A DNA stretch of 64,000 bases. Source: an uncultured Williamsia sp. Its GTDB lineage: Bacteria; Actinomycetota; Actinomycetes; Mycobacteriales; Mycobacteriaceae. Positions within the stretch are counted from its first letter, which is position 1, and every line of letters begins with the position of its first letter. Below the pieces are notes generated by a model. That model saw only the letters and a list, made by a program, of their open reading frames with translations. It ran no database searches and had not been told where the DNA came from. Below, piece by piece: positions 51,426-61,529 of the stretch. The stretch is from positions 1,054,001-1,118,000 of the forward strand of contig NZ_CANLWM010000001.1 of the NCBI RefSeq assembly GCF_947494875.1, written 5' to 3'. Made by a program: the position numbers and the translations under genes.

Positions 51426-53882
51426 ATGAATCGAAAGACTGTTTTCCGCAACCTCGCCATCGTGGCCGTCATCGTGCTCGCCATCTGGGGATGGACGGTG
51501 CTGCGCGACGGCAACCGCGAGTACAAGAGTGTGGACACGTCCGTCGCCCTCACGCAGCTGAACACGAAGAACGTGAACAGCGTGCAGATCGACGACCGCG
51601 AGCAGGCGCTCCGGCTCGAGCTGAAGAACCCGGTCGACGGCTCCACCAAGATCACGTCGAAGTACCCGGCGCGGGCCTCCGAGTTCGTCTTCACCTCGGT
51701 CCGTGACTCCGGCGCGAAGTACCAGACCAACGTCACCCAGGAATCCGTCCTGTGGCAGATCCTGATCTTCGTCCTGCCGATGCTGATCCTGTTCGGCCTC
51801 TTCTTCTTCGTGATGAGTCGCATGCAGGGCGGCGGCAAGGGCGGGGTCATGGGCTTCGGCAAGTCCAAGGCCAAGCAGCTCTCCAAGGACCACCCGAAGA
51901 CCACCTTCGCCGACGTCGCCGGTTCCGACGAGGCGGTCGAGGAGCTCTACGAGATCAAGGACTTCCTGCAGAACCCCGCGCGCTACCAGGCGCTCGGCGC
52001 GAAGATCCCGCGCGGTGTGCTGCTCTACGGCCCTCCCGGCACCGGCAAGACGCTGCTCGCGCGCGCCGTCGCCGGCGAGGCGGGCGTCCCGTTCTTCACC
52101 ATCTCCGGCTCGGACTTCGTCGAGATGTTCGTCGGTGTCGGCGCCTCGCGTGTGCGTGACCTGTTCGAGCAGGCGAAGAACAACAGCCCCTGCATCATCT
52201 TCGTCGACGAGATCGACGCCGTCGGCCGCCAGCGTGGCGCCGGCCTCGGCGGTGGGCACGACGAGCGCGAGCAGACCCTCAACCAGCTGCTCGTGGAGAT
52301 GGACGGCTTCGGCGAGCGCTCCGGCGTCATCCTGATCGCGGCGACCAACCGCCCCGACATCCTCGACCCGGCGCTGCTGCGTCCCGGCCGCTTCGACCGG
52401 CAGATCCCGGTCGGCAACCCCGACATCGCCGGACGCCGGGCGATCCTCAAGGTGCACGCCGCGGGCAAGCCGATCGACCCCGACGCCGACCTCGACGGAC
52501 TCGCCAAGCGCACCCCGGGCATGTCCGGCGCCGACCTGGCCAACGTCATCAACGAGTCGGCCCTGCTCGCCGCGCGCGAGAACCGCACGACGATCACCGC
52601 CGAACTGCTCGAGGAGTCGGTCGACCGGGTCGTCGGCGGCCCGCGTCGCAAGAGCCGGATCATCAGCGAGCACGAGAAGAAGATCGTGGCCTACCACGAG
52701 GGTGGACACACCCTCGCGGCATGGGCGATGCCCGATCTCGACCCGATCTACAAGGTCACGATCCTCGCCCGCGGGCGTACCGGCGGTCACGCGCTGGCTG
52801 TGCCGGAGCAGGACAAGGACCTGATGACGCGCTCGGAGATGATCGCGCGTCTGGTGATGGCGATGGGTGGCCGTGCCGCCGAGGAACTCGTGTTCCACGA
52901 GCCCACCACCGGCGCATCGTCCGACATCGACCAGGCCACGAAGATCGCCCGCGCGATGGTCACCGAGTACGGCATGAGCGCGAAGCTCGGTGCCGTCCGG
53001 TACGGCCAGGAACAGGGCGACCCGTTCCTCGGTCGGTCGATGGGCACCCACAGCGACTACTCCGCCGAGATCGCCTCCGAGATCGACGACGAGGTCCGTC
53101 GCCTGATCGAGGCCGCGCACACCGAGGCGTGGGCGATCCTCGACGAATACCGCGACACCCTCGACGAGCTGGCCACACAGCTCCTCGAGCGCGAGACGCT
53201 GACCCGCAAGGATCTGGAGGCCATCTTCTCCGGTGTGGAGAAGCGGCCGCGCATCACCACGTTCAACGACTTCGGTGACCGGATCCCCAGCAGCAAGCCG
53301 CCGGTGAAGACGCCCAAGGAGCTCGCCGCCGAGCGTGGCGAGCCGTGGCCCCCGGAGCCCGCACCCGACCTGCGCAAGGAGCCGGTCGGCGCGTCGGGCG
53401 GATACGGCCAGAACGGCCACACACCGCAGGGCTACGGCCCCGACGGGACCAACGGTCACGGCCAGTACGGCCAGAACGGCTACGGACAGAACGGTCACGG
53501 GCAGGGTCAGAACGGGTACGGCCAGAACGGGTACGGCCAGGGTCAGAACGGATACGGCCAGAACGGCTACGGCCAGAACGGCTACGGCCAGAACGGGTAC
53601 GGACAGGGCGGTCCGTCGTACGGGCAGCCCACACCGCCCGGGCGCGGCGACGACTACCCCGGCTACCCGCAGGGATACCCGTCACCCGGCTACGGCGGAC
53701 CCGGATACGGCAATCCCGGCCATCAGCCGACGCCGCAGCCGGTCCCGCGTGACCAGGACCCGTCACAGCACCGACCCAGCGGTCCGGACTACGGCGCGCC
53801 CGACGGCTGGTCGGCCCCGGGATGGCCGCCCCGCGACGGCGATCAGCGCCCGCCGAACGGCACCCCGCCGTCCCGCTACTGA
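51426..53882 (+). CDS. ftsH: ATP-dependent zinc metalloprotease FtsH with prion-like C-terminal tail
   Basis: 818 residues from ATG 51426 (a GTG directly before is also in frame). Two membrane helices (about residues 8-28 and 112-133) flank the outer domain. The AAA+ domain has [19 protein letters not shown], the pore [24 protein letters not shown] and the second region of homology [20 protein letters not shown]. The peptidase has HEGGH at about residue 424. FtsH degrades damaged membrane and regulatory proteins. After about residue 640 the protein runs into a ~180-residue low-complexity tail, with NGYGQ repeats (658-731) and then Pro/Gly/Tyr-rich sequence. First gene of the folate block. Confidence 0.97.
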   Translation: MNRKTVFRNLAIVAVIVLAIWGWTVLRDGNREYKSVDTSVALTQLNTKNVNSVQIDDREQALRLELKNPVDGSTKITSKYPARASEFVFTSVRDSGAKYQTNVTQESVLWQILIFVLPMLILFGLFFFVMSRMQGGGKGGVMGFGKSKAKQLSKDHPKTTFADVAGSDEAVEELYEIKDFLQNPARYQALGAKIPRGVLLYGPPGTGKTLLARAVAGEAGVPFFTISGSDFVEMFVGVGASRVRDLFEQAKNNSPCIIFVDEIDAVGRQRGAGLGGGHDEREQTLNQLLVEMDGFGERSGVILIAATNRPDILDPALLRPGRFDRQIPVGNPDIAGRRAILKVHAAGKPIDPDADLDGLAKRTPGMSGADLANVINESALLAARENRTTITAELLEESVDRVVGGPRRKSRIISEHEKKIVAYHEGGHTLAAWAMPDLDPIYKVTILARGRTGGHALAVPEQDKDLMTRSEMIARLVMAMGGRAAEELVFHEPTTGASSDIDQATKIARAMVTEYGMSAKLGAVRYGQEQGDPFLGRSMGTHSDYSAEIASEIDDEVRRLIEAAHTEAWAILDEYRDTLDELATQLLERETLTRKDLEAIFSGVEKRPRITTFNDFGDRIPSSKPPVKTPKELAAERGEPWPPEPAPDLRKEPVGASGGYGQNGHTPQGYGPDGTNGHGQYGQNGYGQNGHGQGQNGYGQNGYGQGQNGYGQNGYGQNGYGQNGYGQGGPSYGQPTPPGRGDDYPGYPQGYPSPGYGGPGYGNPGHQPTPQPVPRDQDPSQHRPSGPDYGAPDGWSAPGWPPRDGDQRPPNGTPPSRY
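53461..53610 (+). repeat. In-frame tandem repeat encoding NGYGQ units in FtsH
   Basis: About nine near-identical 15-bp units of the form AACGGSTACGGNCAG, some interrupted by a GGTCAG or GGTCAC variant. They encode [10 protein letters not shown]. The close nucleotide identity suggests recent expansion by slippage. Confidence 0.85.
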
Positions 53883-53892
53883 CACAGTGCGT

Positions 53893-53910
53893 CGACCCCT
53901 CTCGGGGTCG
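53893..53910 (+). terminator. Short GC hairpin between ftsH and folE
   Basis: CGACCCC (53893-53899) pairs with GGGGTCG (53904-53910), loop TCTC. It starts 10 nt after the ftsH stop. No T tract; could be a weak terminator or a processing site inside the ftsH-fol transcript. Confidence 0.45.
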
Positions 53911-53955
53911 GCCGCCCCTCCACGCCGTCCTCGAGAAATGGGTAGGCACCCCACC

Positions 53956-54567
53956 ATGACCGACACCACCGAAGCCCCGTCTGCGGGTGCGATGACCGAG
54001 TTCGACCAGCCTCGCGCCGAGGCCGCGGTCCGCGAGCTGTTGCTCGCGATGGGGGAGGACCCCGAGCGCGACGGGTTGAAGGACACGCCCGCGCGGGTGG
54101 CGCGTGCCTACAAGGAGATGTTCGCGGGCCTCTGGGTGGATCCCGATGAGGTGTTGGCGACGACGTTCGACGTCGGGCACGACGAGTTGGTGCTGGTCAA
54201 GGACATCCCGATGTACTCGACCTGTGAGCACCATCTGGTGTCGTTCCACGGCGTGGCGCACGTCGGGTACATCCCGGGCGCCACGGGTCAGGTGACCGGG
54301 TTGTCGAAGCTGGCGCGTGTGGTCGACCTGTACGCCAAGCGCCCGCAGGTGCAGGAGCGGTTGACCACGCAGATCGCCGACGCCCTGGTCCGCAAGCTCG
54401 AGCCGCGCGGGGTGATCGTGGTGATCGAGGCCGAGCACCTGTGCATGGCGATGCGCGGCATCCGCAAGCCCGGGGCGAGCACCACCACCTCCGCCGTGCG
54501 CGGAATCTTCAAGACCAACGCGATCAGCCGCGGTGAGGCGCTGGAGCTCATCGCGCGACGGACCTGA
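53956..54567 (+). CDS. folE: GTP cyclohydrolase I
   Basis: 203 residues. It opens the GTP ring to dihydroneopterin triphosphate, the first step to folate. Zinc ligands are in the [13 protein letters not shown] and EHLCMAMRG motifs, and [35 protein letters not shown] is the conserved core. ATG 53956 follows an earlier in-frame ATG at 53938, for which there is no better ribosome site. Followed by folP, folB and folK as in mycobacteria. Confidence 0.96.
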   Translation: MTDTTEAPSAGAMTEFDQPRAEAAVRELLLAMGEDPERDGLKDTPARVARAYKEMFAGLWVDPDEVLATTFDVGHDELVLVKDIPMYSTCEHHLVSFHGVAHVGYIPGATGQVTGLSKLARVVDLYAKRPQVQERLTTQIADALVRKLEPRGVIVVIEAEHLCMAMRGIRKPGASTTTSAVRGIFKTNAISRGEALELIARRT

Positions 54568-54592
54568 CGTCGGTTCTCACGCCGCCCACGCC

Positions 54593-54598
54593 TACCGT
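54593..54598 (+). promoter_or_regulatory. -10 hexamer of a probable leaderless folP promoter
   Basis: TACCGT, 7 nt before GTG 54606. Confidence 0.45.
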
Positions 54599-54605
54599 GG
54601 ACGGC

Positions 54606-55517
54606 GTGTCCCCCGCGGTCGACCTGACGCCCGGCACCCGCACCCGCGTGGTGGGGGTTCTCAACGTGACGGCCGACTCGTTCTCCGACGGCGGCCTGTA
54701 CCTCGACCCCGACCGTGCCGTGCAGCACGGGGTGCTCCTGGCCCGACAGGGCGCCGACCTCGTCGACGTCGGCGGTGAGTCGACCCGTCCCGGCGCGAAC
54801 CGGGTCGAGCCCGACGTGGAACGCGACCGCGTCGTCCCGGTCATCCGGGCACTCGCCGACCAGGGGATCGCGGTCTCCGTCGACACCATGCGCGCGTCGG
54901 TCGCCGCGGCCGCCGTCGAGGCCGGTGCGGCGGTGATCAACGACGTGTCCGGTGGCCGCGCCGATCCCGACATGGCGCGGGTCGCGGCCGAGACCGGCGT
55001 CCCGTGGATCCTCATGCACTGGCGCCCGACCGTCGACGGCGCCGGTGTCACCCGCTTCGCCCATCGGGTCGACGACGTCGGCGGATACCGCGACGTCGTC
55101 GCCCAGGTGAGCGCGGAACTGCTCGCCCAGGTGGACGCGGCCGTCGCGGCCGGCGTCAGCCCCGACCGCCTCGTGCTCGACCCCGGGCTCGGCTTCGCCA
55201 AGGCCGCGGCCCACAACTGGGCGCTGCTGCACGCCCTGCCGACGCTCGTCGGGCTCGGCTACCCGATCCTCGTCGGCGCGTCCCGCAAGCGCTTCCTGGG
55301 GGCGCTGCTCGGCGGGGACGGCGATCCCCGACCACCCGACGGCCGCGAGGTCGCCACGGCCGCGGTCACCGCGCTGGCCGCCGCCCACGGCGCGTGGGGC
55401 GTGCGCGTGCACGACGTCGTCGCAGGTCGTGACGCGGTCGCTGTCGCCGCCGCCTGGACCACCGGCGGCAGGCGCGGGTCGGTCGACGGCGCGCGGGAGG
55501 GGGTCCACGATGGCTGA
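54606..55517 (+). CDS. folP: Dihydropteroate synthase
   Basis: 303 residues. It joins 6-hydroxymethyl-dihydropterin diphosphate and p-aminobenzoate, and is the sulfonamide target. Motifs: [51 protein letters not shown] and [19 protein letters not shown] at 54597 is also in frame, but GTG 54606 lies 7 nt after TACCGT, the spacing seen at other leaderless starts here. An internal promoter would give folP-folB-folK expression independent of ftsH-folE. It overlaps folB by 8 bp. Confidence 0.95.
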   Translation: MSPAVDLTPGTRTRVVGVLNVTADSFSDGGLYLDPDRAVQHGVLLARQGADLVDVGGESTRPGANRVEPDVERDRVVPVIRALADQGIAVSVDTMRASVAAAAVEAGAAVINDVSGGRADPDMARVAAETGVPWILMHWRPTVDGAGVTRFAHRVDDVGGYRDVVAQVSAELLAQVDAAVAAGVSPDRLVLDPGLGFAKAAAHNWALLHALPTLVGLGYPILVGASRKRFLGALLGGDGDPRPPDGREVATAAVTALAAAHGAWGVRVHDVVAGRDAVAVAAAWTTGGRRGSVDGAREGVHDG

Positions 55518-55887
55518 CCGCATCGAGCTGCGAGGACTCGTCGTCCGCGGCAACCACGGCGTCTTCGACCACGAGAAGCGCGACGGGCAGGACTTCGTCA
55601 TCGACCTCGTCCTGTGGCTCGACCTGAGTGCGGCTGCCGCCTCCGACGACCTCGCCGACACCGTCCACTACGGCGAACTGGCCCAGCGCGCCCACGACAT
55701 CGTCGCCGGACCGTCCCGGGACCTGATCGAGACGGTCGGGGCCGAGATCGCCGACGACGTCATGACCGACGAGCGGGTCGCGGCCTGCGAGGTCACCGTG
55801 CACAAGCCGTCCGCGCCGATCCCGCTGACGTTCTCCGACGTCGCCGTCGTGACGCGACGCTCGCGCAAATCGGGTCGGTCCCTGTGA
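55510..55887 (+). CDS. folB: Dihydroneopterin aldolase
   Basis: 125 residues. It cleaves dihydroneopterin to 6-hydroxymethyl-dihydropterin and glycolaldehyde. It has [20 protein letters not shown] at the start, then [27 protein letters not shown] and [19 protein letters not shown]. The last includes the catalytic Lys in HKPSAPI. The start lies inside the end of folP and folK follows after 10 bp, so the genes are coupled. Confidence 0.95.
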   Translation: MADRIELRGLVVRGNHGVFDHEKRDGQDFVIDLVLWLDLSAAAASDDLADTVHYGELAQRAHDIVAGPSRDLIETVGAEIADDVMTDERVAACEVTVHKPSAPIPLTFSDVAVVTRRSRKSGRSL

Positions 55888-55897
55888 GCCCCACACG

Positions 55898-56434
55898 ATG
55901 AGCCGAGCCGTCCTGTCGATCGGCGCCAACATGGGCGACACGGTCGCCGCGCTGCAGGCTGTCCGCGACCACTTCGGCGAGCGGGTGGTCGCCGCGTCCG
56001 CGATCCACGCGACCCCACCCTGGGGCCCGGTCGCCCAGGACGACTTCGACAACGCCGTGCTCGTCGTCGAGAGTGCCGACGCGACCCCGCGGGACTGGCT
56101 GGAGGAGGGTTTTGCCTGTGAGCGCGCCGCCGACCGCACCCGTGAACTGCGGTGGGGGCCACGCACTCTCGACGTCGACGTCGTCTCGGTGACCGTCGAC
56201 GGGAGCGTCGTGGTCGACGACGACCCCGACCTGACCCTGCCGCATCCGCGGGCGCATCTGCGCGCTTTCGTGCTGATCCCGTGGCTCGACGCCGATCCCC
56301 GCGCCACCCTGTGGACCGAGGCGGGCGAGCGGGCTGTCGCCGATCTCGCCGCCGCCCTGCCCGCCGACGAGCGCGCCGGAGTGCGTCGCCGGGACGTCGA
56401 GGGCTGGACAGTCGTCAGGGAGGGCGACCGATGA
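55898..56434 (+). CDS. folK: 6-hydroxymethyl-dihydropterin pyrophosphokinase
   Basis: 178 residues. It transfers pyrophosphate from ATP to the pterin. Signatures are [45 protein letters not shown] (metal aspartates in DVD) and [16 protein letters not shown]. Its stop overlaps the following DUF3180 gene by 4 bp (ATGA). Confidence 0.95.
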   Translation: MSRAVLSIGANMGDTVAALQAVRDHFGERVVAASAIHATPPWGPVAQDDFDNAVLVVESADATPRDWLEEGFACERAADRTRELRWGPRTLDVDVVSVTVDGSVVVDDDPDLTLPHPRAHLRAFVLIPWLDADPRATLWTEAGERAVADLAAALPADERAGVRRRDVEGWTVVREGDR

Positions 56435-56964
56435 CCCGCAGCGGTGGTCGACGACCACGTCAGGACGACCCCGACCAGCAGGGAATGTCGCCCACCCGCG
56501 TCCGGGACCTCCTCGGCGTCGCCGCGGTGACGGCCGTGATCGTGTGGTTGCTGGTCCGCGTCAGCTACGGCCAACTGCCACCGCTGCCGTTGCTGGCCGG
56601 GATCGTCCTGTATGTCCTGGCCGCGTTGGAGGCGGTCATCGCCGTCATCGTGCGGTCTCGCGTCTCGAGCTCCCAGGTGGGCCGGGCGTCCGGGCAGCTA
56701 CACCCGCTGACCGCAGCGCGCGTGCTCGCGCTGGCCAAGGCGTCGGCGTTGCTCGGTGCACTGGCCGTCGGCGTGTGGGCGGGGATGGGGATCTACCTGC
56801 TGTCGCTGTCGGAGTCGTCGGCAGCCGACCACGACAAGCCCGCGGCGATCGTGGGTCTCATCGGCGGTGTGCTGCTCGCGGCGGCCGCCGTGTGGCTCGA
56901 ATACTCCTGTCGGACACCGGATGATCCCGAGGACGCCGCAGGCGCGTCGCCGTCGGGGACATGA
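56431..56964 (+). CDS. DUF3180 family membrane protein, Rv3605c-like
   Basis: 177 residues with four membrane helices ([59 protein letters not shown] and [16 protein letters not shown]). [15 protein letters not shown] at residue 20 is where the conserved part begins. The gene always accompanies folK in mycolata. Function unknown. ATG 56431 overlaps folK; MSPTR at 56488 is an alternative start. Confidence 0.87.
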   Translation: MTRSGGRRPRQDDPDQQGMSPTRVRDLLGVAAVTAVIVWLLVRVSYGQLPPLPLLAGIVLYVLAALEAVIAVIVRSRVSSSQVGRASGQLHPLTAARVLALAKASALLGALAVGVWAGMGIYLLSLSESSAADHDKPAAIVGLIGGVLLAAAAVWLEYSCRTPDDPEDAAGASPSGT

Positions 56965-57037
56965 GCGGTCCGACGACACCGGACCGCGACGGCCCGACAC
57001 CGGCCTCGCCCTCGCACGTCCGGGGCCCGGACGCCAG

Positions 57038-57043
57038 TAGGGT
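57038..57043 (+). promoter_or_regulatory. -10 hexamer of a probable leaderless promoter
   Basis: TAGGGT, 7 nt before ATG 57051. Confidence 0.5.
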
Positions 57044-57050
57044 GACGCGC

Positions 57051-58136
57051 ATGACAGCAACGGGCGGTCGCTCCGCCGGTCTGCGCCGGTCGCGGCGCGG
57101 ACCGGCCCAGTGGTTGCTCGGCCTGCTGCTGCTCCTCGCCATCGGCGCGTCGGTCGCCATGATCTTCACGCCCGACCGCAGTGTCGTCGCGTCGCTGGCC
57201 GTCATCGCCGCCCTGTGGGCCGCGGTCATCGGGGCCATCCTCGTCACCAAGTTCCGCCGCCAGGCCGACTCGGCCGAGGCGAAGACGCGCGATCTCCGGG
57301 TCGTCTACGAGCTGCAGCTCGAGCGCGAGATCGCCGCCCGCAAGCAGTACGAGCTCGGGGTCGAGGCGCAGATCCGTCGCGAGGTGCGCGCGGAGTCGAC
57401 CCAGGAGCTGCGCGCGCTGCAGGAGCAGGTCGCCTCGCTACGGGCCAGCGTCGAGGCGCTGGTGGGGGAGTTGCCCGATCACCGGGTCGCCCTCGAGGCC
57501 GAACGTCTGCGGGCGCTCGGGCCGGTCCAGGACCCCGTGGTGTTCGACGGCGCCACCGCCGAGCGCGACTTCGCGCGCACGGCACCGGAACCCGCGCCCA
57601 CACCTCCTGCGCCGCCGACCGCCGCACCGCAGACCGACCGACCGGTCGCCGACGACCGGCCCGCCGATCGCCCGCAGTTCGTCGACGAGACCCCGACCGA
57701 CGAGTGGGCCACCTCCACGACCCAGGCCGCCGCCGACCTGCCTGCGACGGACCGACCCGCCGCGGCGCCGCCCGGAGTGCCGACGACGGCACCGGAACCC
57801 GCCCCGGAGTCGACGTCGGAGGCGCCGCTGTCGAGCGGCGGGCACCACCGACAGCCGGGTCCCGACAGCGTCGACGGTGCCGGTCGCCACGGTCGGGGCG
57901 TACCCGCTCCGGAACCGGCCGTCGACGCCGCCGCCGATGAACCCGACACCGACGAGGGCATCGCCGACGCGACACCCGCCTGGAGCACGTCGGTCGACGC
58001 ACCCGCCCGCCGCGATCGTCACCGCGCCCGCGAGGTCGACAGCGGCGCGCACAGCAACGGGCGCTCGGTGTCGGAGCTGATGGACTCGCTGCGGTCCGGC
58101 GGCAGCAGCGGTCGTCGTCGTCGTCGCGAGGACTGA
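57051..58136 (+). CDS. Rv3604c-like membrane protein with Pro/Ala-rich tail (DUF6779-type)
   Basis: 361 residues. Two hydrophobic helices (WLLGLLLLLAIGASVAMIF and VVASLAVIAALWAAVIGAILV) are followed by a charged coiled-coil-like stretch (about 75-150: ELQLEREIAARKQYELGVEA, ELRALQEQVASLRASVEAL). Then comes a long Pro/Ala/Thr/Asp-rich region and a conserved C-terminus NGRSVSELMDSLRS with a final Arg run. Position and layout equal Rv3604c. The in-frame ATG 56961 overlaps the previous gene, but TAGGGT 7 nt before ATG 57051 marks that one as a leaderless start. Function unknown. Confidence 0.82.
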   Translation: MTATGGRSAGLRRSRRGPAQWLLGLLLLLAIGASVAMIFTPDRSVVASLAVIAALWAAVIGAILVTKFRRQADSAEAKTRDLRVVYELQLEREIAARKQYELGVEAQIRREVRAESTQELRALQEQVASLRASVEALVGELPDHRVALEAERLRALGPVQDPVVFDGATAERDFARTAPEPAPTPPAPPTAAPQTDRPVADDRPADRPQFVDETPTDEWATSTTQAAADLPATDRPAAAPPGVPTTAPEPAPESTSEAPLSSGGHHRQPGPDSVDGAGRHGRGVPAPEPAVDAAADEPDTDEGIADATPAWSTSVDAPARRDRHRAREVDSGAHSNGRSVSELMDSLRSGGSSGRRRRRED

Positions 58137-58141
58137 CACCC

Positions 58142-58206
58142 GGTCACGCGCTGCGGGTGACCCCGGTCACTCCACGTTCCTCGACGTCCCGCTCTGGGCC
58201 TATCCT
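58142..58206 (+). promoter_or_regulatory. Promoter with Crp-like site for the DUF2520-panCD operon
   Basis: TTCCTC (58177-58182), 18-bp spacer, TATCCT (58201-58206). Upstream, GTGACC (58157-58162) and GGTCAC (58165-58170) form a perfect inverted repeat fitting the Crp pattern TGTGA-N6-TCACA at four of five bases per arm (58156-58171). A third GGTCAC half lies at 58142-58147. Confidence 0.45.
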
Positions 58207-58265
58207 CGATGCCGAACGTCCGGTACCCGCCATGCGGGACCGGAACGGTGATCAGGAGGACATCG

Positions 58266-59207
58266 GTGACCTCATCGGGCATCTCGAACTGGCCCGCGCC
58301 TGCACGACTCACGGTGGGCGTCGTCTCGGCCGGTCGGGTCGGTTGCGCCGTGGGCGCGGCTCTCGAGGCCGCGGGACACGTCGTCGGCGGCGTCGTGGCC
58401 CGGTCGCAGCGCTCTCGCGCACGTGCCGCTCGTCTCCTGCCCGACTCGGAGGTCCTCGACCTCGCAGCGGTCGTCACCCGCAGTGAACTGCTCGTCGTCG
58501 CGGTGCCCGATGATTCGCTCTCCGACGTGGTCCGCGACATCGCGGCCACGGGTGCCCTCCGCCCGGGGACGCTCGTCGCCCACACCGCCGGCGCGCAGGG
58601 CATCGGCATCCTGGCGCCTCTCGCGGACCTCGGCGCCACCACCCTCGCACTGCACCCCGCGATGACCTTCGTCGACTCCGACGACGACGTCCGACGCCTG
58701 CGCGCCGCGTGTTTCGGGGTCACCGCCGCCGACGAGGTCGGCTACGCGGTCGCCTCCGCGCTGGTCCTGGAGATGGGCGGGGAACCCGTGCGGGTCCGCG
58801 AGGAGGCGCGCACGCTGTACCACGCGTCACTCGCCCACGGCGCGAACCACCTCGTCGCCCTCATCGCCGACGCACTCGACGGGCTGCGGATCGCCCTGGA
58901 GGGTCAGGAGCTCCCGGGCCAGGACGTCGTCGACGACCGGGCGGGTGGACTCCCCGCGCGTGTGCTCGGTCCGCTGGTGACCGCCGCCCTGCAGAACACG
59001 CTCGAACTCGGCCCGTCCGCGCTGACCGGCCCGGTCGCCCGGGGCGACGGTGCCGCCATCGCACGGCATCTCGCCGCGCTCGACGAGGCCGACCCCGATC
59101 TCGCGGGCGCCTACCGTGCGATGGCCACCCGCGCCGCCCACCACGCCGACGCCCCGGCCGCGGTGTGGGATGTCCTCGCCACCGACCGCCCCAGGGGGAG
59201 CCGATGA
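58266..59207 (+). CDS. Rossmann-fold DUF2520 protein, Rv3603c-like
   Basis: 313 residues. An NAD(P)-type fold begins near residue 16 ([24 protein letters not shown]) and includes [19 protein letters not shown] helical DUF2520 C-terminal domain ([20 protein letters not shown]) follows. It resembles ketopantoate reductase and ProC-like dehydrogenases, and its fixed place before panC suggests a role in pantothenate supply, although that is not proven. GTG 58266 is chosen for the strong AGGAGGA site 5 nt upstream; an open frame from ATG 58209 lacks one. The stop overlaps panC. Confidence 0.88.
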   Translation: MTSSGISNWPAPARLTVGVVSAGRVGCAVGAALEAAGHVVGGVVARSQRSRARAARLLPDSEVLDLAAVVTRSELLVVAVPDDSLSDVVRDIAATGALRPGTLVAHTAGAQGIGILAPLADLGATTLALHPAMTFVDSDDDVRRLRAACFGVTAADEVGYAVASALVLEMGGEPVRVREEARTLYHASLAHGANHLVALIADALDGLRIALEGQELPGQDVVDDRAGGLPARVLGPLVTAALQNTLELGPSALTGPVARGDGAAIARHLAALDEADPDLAGAYRAMATRAAHHADAPAAVWDVLATDRPRGSR

Positions 59208-60118
59208 CGACCGCCACCCGTCCGTACACACCGGGATCGCTGACGGTGCACCGGGACCCGGCGACCCTGACGCAGGTGTCACGCGCGTTGCGGCAGACCG
59301 GCAAACGCGTCGTGCTGGTCCCGACCATGGGCGCGCTGCACGCCGGGCACCGAGAGCTGATCCGCGCCGCCCGCGCTCAGGGCCCGGCCGTCGTCATCGT
59401 GTCGATCTTCGTCAACCCCCTGCAGTTCGGGGCGAACGAGGACCTCGACGCCTACCCCCGCACGTTCGACGCCGACCGCGCCATCTGCGAGGAGGCGGGC
59501 GTCGAGCTGCTCTTCGCGCCCACCGTCGCCGACATGTACCCGGCCGGTCGACGCACCACCGTCCACCCCGGCCCGCTCGGCGACGATCTCGAAGGCGCCT
59601 CTCGGCCCGGGCATTTCGCCGGGATGCTGACCGTCGTCGCCAAGCTGCTCACCATCGCCGCGCCACACGCCGCGTACTTCGGCGAGAAGGACTACCAGCA
59701 GCTCGTCCTGGTGCGCCAGATGGTGACCGATCTCGACCTGGGTGTCGACATCGTCGGGGTCCCGACAGTGCGCGAGTCCGACGGCCTCGCGCTCTCCAGC
59801 AGGAACGCCTATCTGACCTCGGCACAGCGAGATTCGGCCACGGTCCTCTCCGCGGCGCTGGTCGCCGGTGCGCACGCCGCGGCCGGCGGCGCCGGTGCCA
59901 TCGTCGACACCGCACGGCAGGTGCTGGCCACCCATCCCGAGGTCGACGTCGACTACCTCGAGGTGCGCGGGACCGACCTCGGCCCTCCCCCCGAGCAGGG
60001 CGACGGACGGCTGCTCGTCGCCGCCCGCGTCGGGACCACCCGACTCATCGACAACGTCGGTGTCGCCGTCGGCACCGGCTTCCTGGCCCGCGGCACCACC
60101 CCCGACCCCGTCTCCTGA
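59204..60118 (+). CDS. panC: Pantothenate synthetase
   Basis: 304 residues. It condenses pantoate and beta-alanine using ATP. The sequence shows [20 protein letters not shown] with the HxGH-type nucleotide motif, [20 protein letters not shown], the substrate loop [35 protein letters not shown] and the SSRNAYL (KMSKS-like) segment. The start ATG overlaps the previous gene (ATGA) and has GGGGGAG before it. Confidence 0.96.
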   Translation: MTTATRPYTPGSLTVHRDPATLTQVSRALRQTGKRVVLVPTMGALHAGHRELIRAARAQGPAVVIVSIFVNPLQFGANEDLDAYPRTFDADRAICEEAGVELLFAPTVADMYPAGRRTTVHPGPLGDDLEGASRPGHFAGMLTVVAKLLTIAAPHAAYFGEKDYQQLVLVRQMVTDLDLGVDIVGVPTVRESDGLALSSRNAYLTSAQRDSATVLSAALVAGAHAAAGGAGAIVDTARQVLATHPEVDVDYLEVRGTDLGPPPEQGDGRLLVAARVGTTRLIDNVGVAVGTGFLARGTTPDPVS

Positions 60119-60144
60119 CCAGCTCACGACACAGAGGACACGCC

Positions 60145-60585
60145 ATGCTCCGCACCATGATGACGTCGAAGATCCACCGCGCCACGGTGACCCAGGCCGA
60201 CCTGCACTACGTCGGGTCCGTCACCATCGACGCCGACCTCCTCGACGCGGCCGGACTCATCGAGGGCGAGCAGGTCACCATCGTCGACATCGACAACGGT
60301 GCCCGCCTCGTCACCTATGCGATCTCCGGTCCCCGTGGCAGCGGGGTCATCGGCATCAACGGCGCTGCAGCGCATCTCGTGCACCCGGGCGACCTCGTCA
60401 TCATCATCGCCTACGGGGTGCTCAGCCCCGAGGAGCTCGCCGACTACGCGCCGCGCGTGGTGTTCGTCGACTCCGCGAACCGCATCGTCGACCTCGGCTC
60501 GGACGCAGCGCACGTGCCGGACGGCGCCGATCTCCTCGATCCGCGCGTGCTGGACAGCACGATGCTCACCGACGCCACGCGCTGA
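60145..60585 (+). CDS. panD: Aspartate 1-decarboxylase proenzyme
   Basis: 146 residues. It makes beta-alanine for pantothenate. The proenzyme cuts itself between Gly and Ser in [14 protein letters not shown] (Gly24-Ser25), leaving a pyruvoyl group at the new Ser end. [11 protein letters not shown] at the start, and [34 protein letters not shown], are standard. It lies 26 bp after panC with GAGGA upstream. Confidence 0.96.
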   Translation: MLRTMMTSKIHRATVTQADLHYVGSVTIDADLLDAAGLIEGEQVTIVDIDNGARLVTYAISGPRGSGVIGINGAAAHLVHPGDLVIIIAYGVLSPEELADYAPRVVFVDSANRIVDLGSDAAHVPDGADLLDPRVLDSTMLTDATR

Positions 60586-60599
60586 GACACCGCGCGCAC

Positions 60600-61442
60600 A
60601 TGCTCCTCGTCCTCGACGTCGGCAACACGAACATCCACCTCGGGGTGTTCGCCGGCCGTGGCGACCACGCCACACTGGTGCGGGACTGGCGGATCCGGAC
60701 CGAGCCCCGCATGACCGCCGACGAGTTGGCCCTCACGCTGGAGGGGCTGCTCGGAGACGACACCGGCCGCGTCGTGTCGGTCGCCGCACTCTCGACGGTG
60801 CCGTCGCTGCTGCGTGAGATGCGTGTGATGGTGCCGAAGTACTTCGGGTCCGGGCCGCACGTGCTGTTCGAGCCGGGCCTGCGGACCGGAGTGCCGCTGC
60901 TCGTCGACAACCCGAGGGAGGTCGGCACCGATCGCGTCGCCAACGCGCTGGCCGCGCGGGAGACGTACGGGACCGCCTGCATCGTCGTCGATTTCGGCAC
61001 CACCACCCTCGTCGACGTGGTGTCGGCGAAGGGTGAGTTCCTCGGCGGCGCGATCGCCCCGGGCATCGACATCGCCGTCGACGCCCTCGCGCAGCGCACC
61101 GTCACACTCCGGACCGTCGAGCTCCTGCCGCCACGCAGCGTGGTCGGCAAGAACACCGTCGAGGCACTGCAGTCGGGGATCCTCTACGGCTTCGCCGGCC
61201 AGGTGGACGGGCTGGTCTCTCGTGTGCGCCGCGAGATCGCCGGGTTCTCCCAGTCCGACGACGTGACCGTCGTCGCGACCGGATACCTCGCGCCGCTGGT
61301 GTTCGAGGAGTGCCGCACCGTCGATGTCGCGCACCCCTACCTGACGCTGGAGGGGCTGCGACTGGTGTTCGAGCGCCAGCAGGAGGTGCGGCGCAAGCGG
61401 GAGAACGCCGATGGCGCACGCCGCGCGGCTGTGCCAGACTGA
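60600..61442 (+). CDS. coaX: Type III pantothenate kinase
   Basis: 280 residues. It phosphorylates pantothenate, the committed step of CoA synthesis. It has the ASKHA-type phosphate motif MLLVLDVGNTNIHLGVF, the catalytic VGTDRVANALAARETYG, IVVDFGTTTLVDVVSAKGEFLGGAIAPGID, and VTVVATGYLAPLVFEE. ATG 60600 is 14 bp after panD. It completes the block panC-panD-coaX in pathway order. Confidence 0.95.
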   Translation: MLLVLDVGNTNIHLGVFAGRGDHATLVRDWRIRTEPRMTADELALTLEGLLGDDTGRVVSVAALSTVPSLLREMRVMVPKYFGSGPHVLFEPGLRTGVPLLVDNPREVGTDRVANALAARETYGTACIVVDFGTTTLVDVVSAKGEFLGGAIAPGIDIAVDALAQRTVTLRTVELLPPRSVVGKNTVEALQSGILYGFAGQVDGLVSRVRREIAGFSQSDDVTVVATGYLAPLVFEECRTVDVAHPYLTLEGLRLVFERQQEVRRKRENADGARRAAVPD

Positions 61443-61529
61443 CCCCGTGATGATGCGCTGTCGCGAGTGTTGTCGGGCCTGACGGCCCCACCTCACCCTG
61501 CCCGCATCACCCCTCGAGGACTCCCTCTC

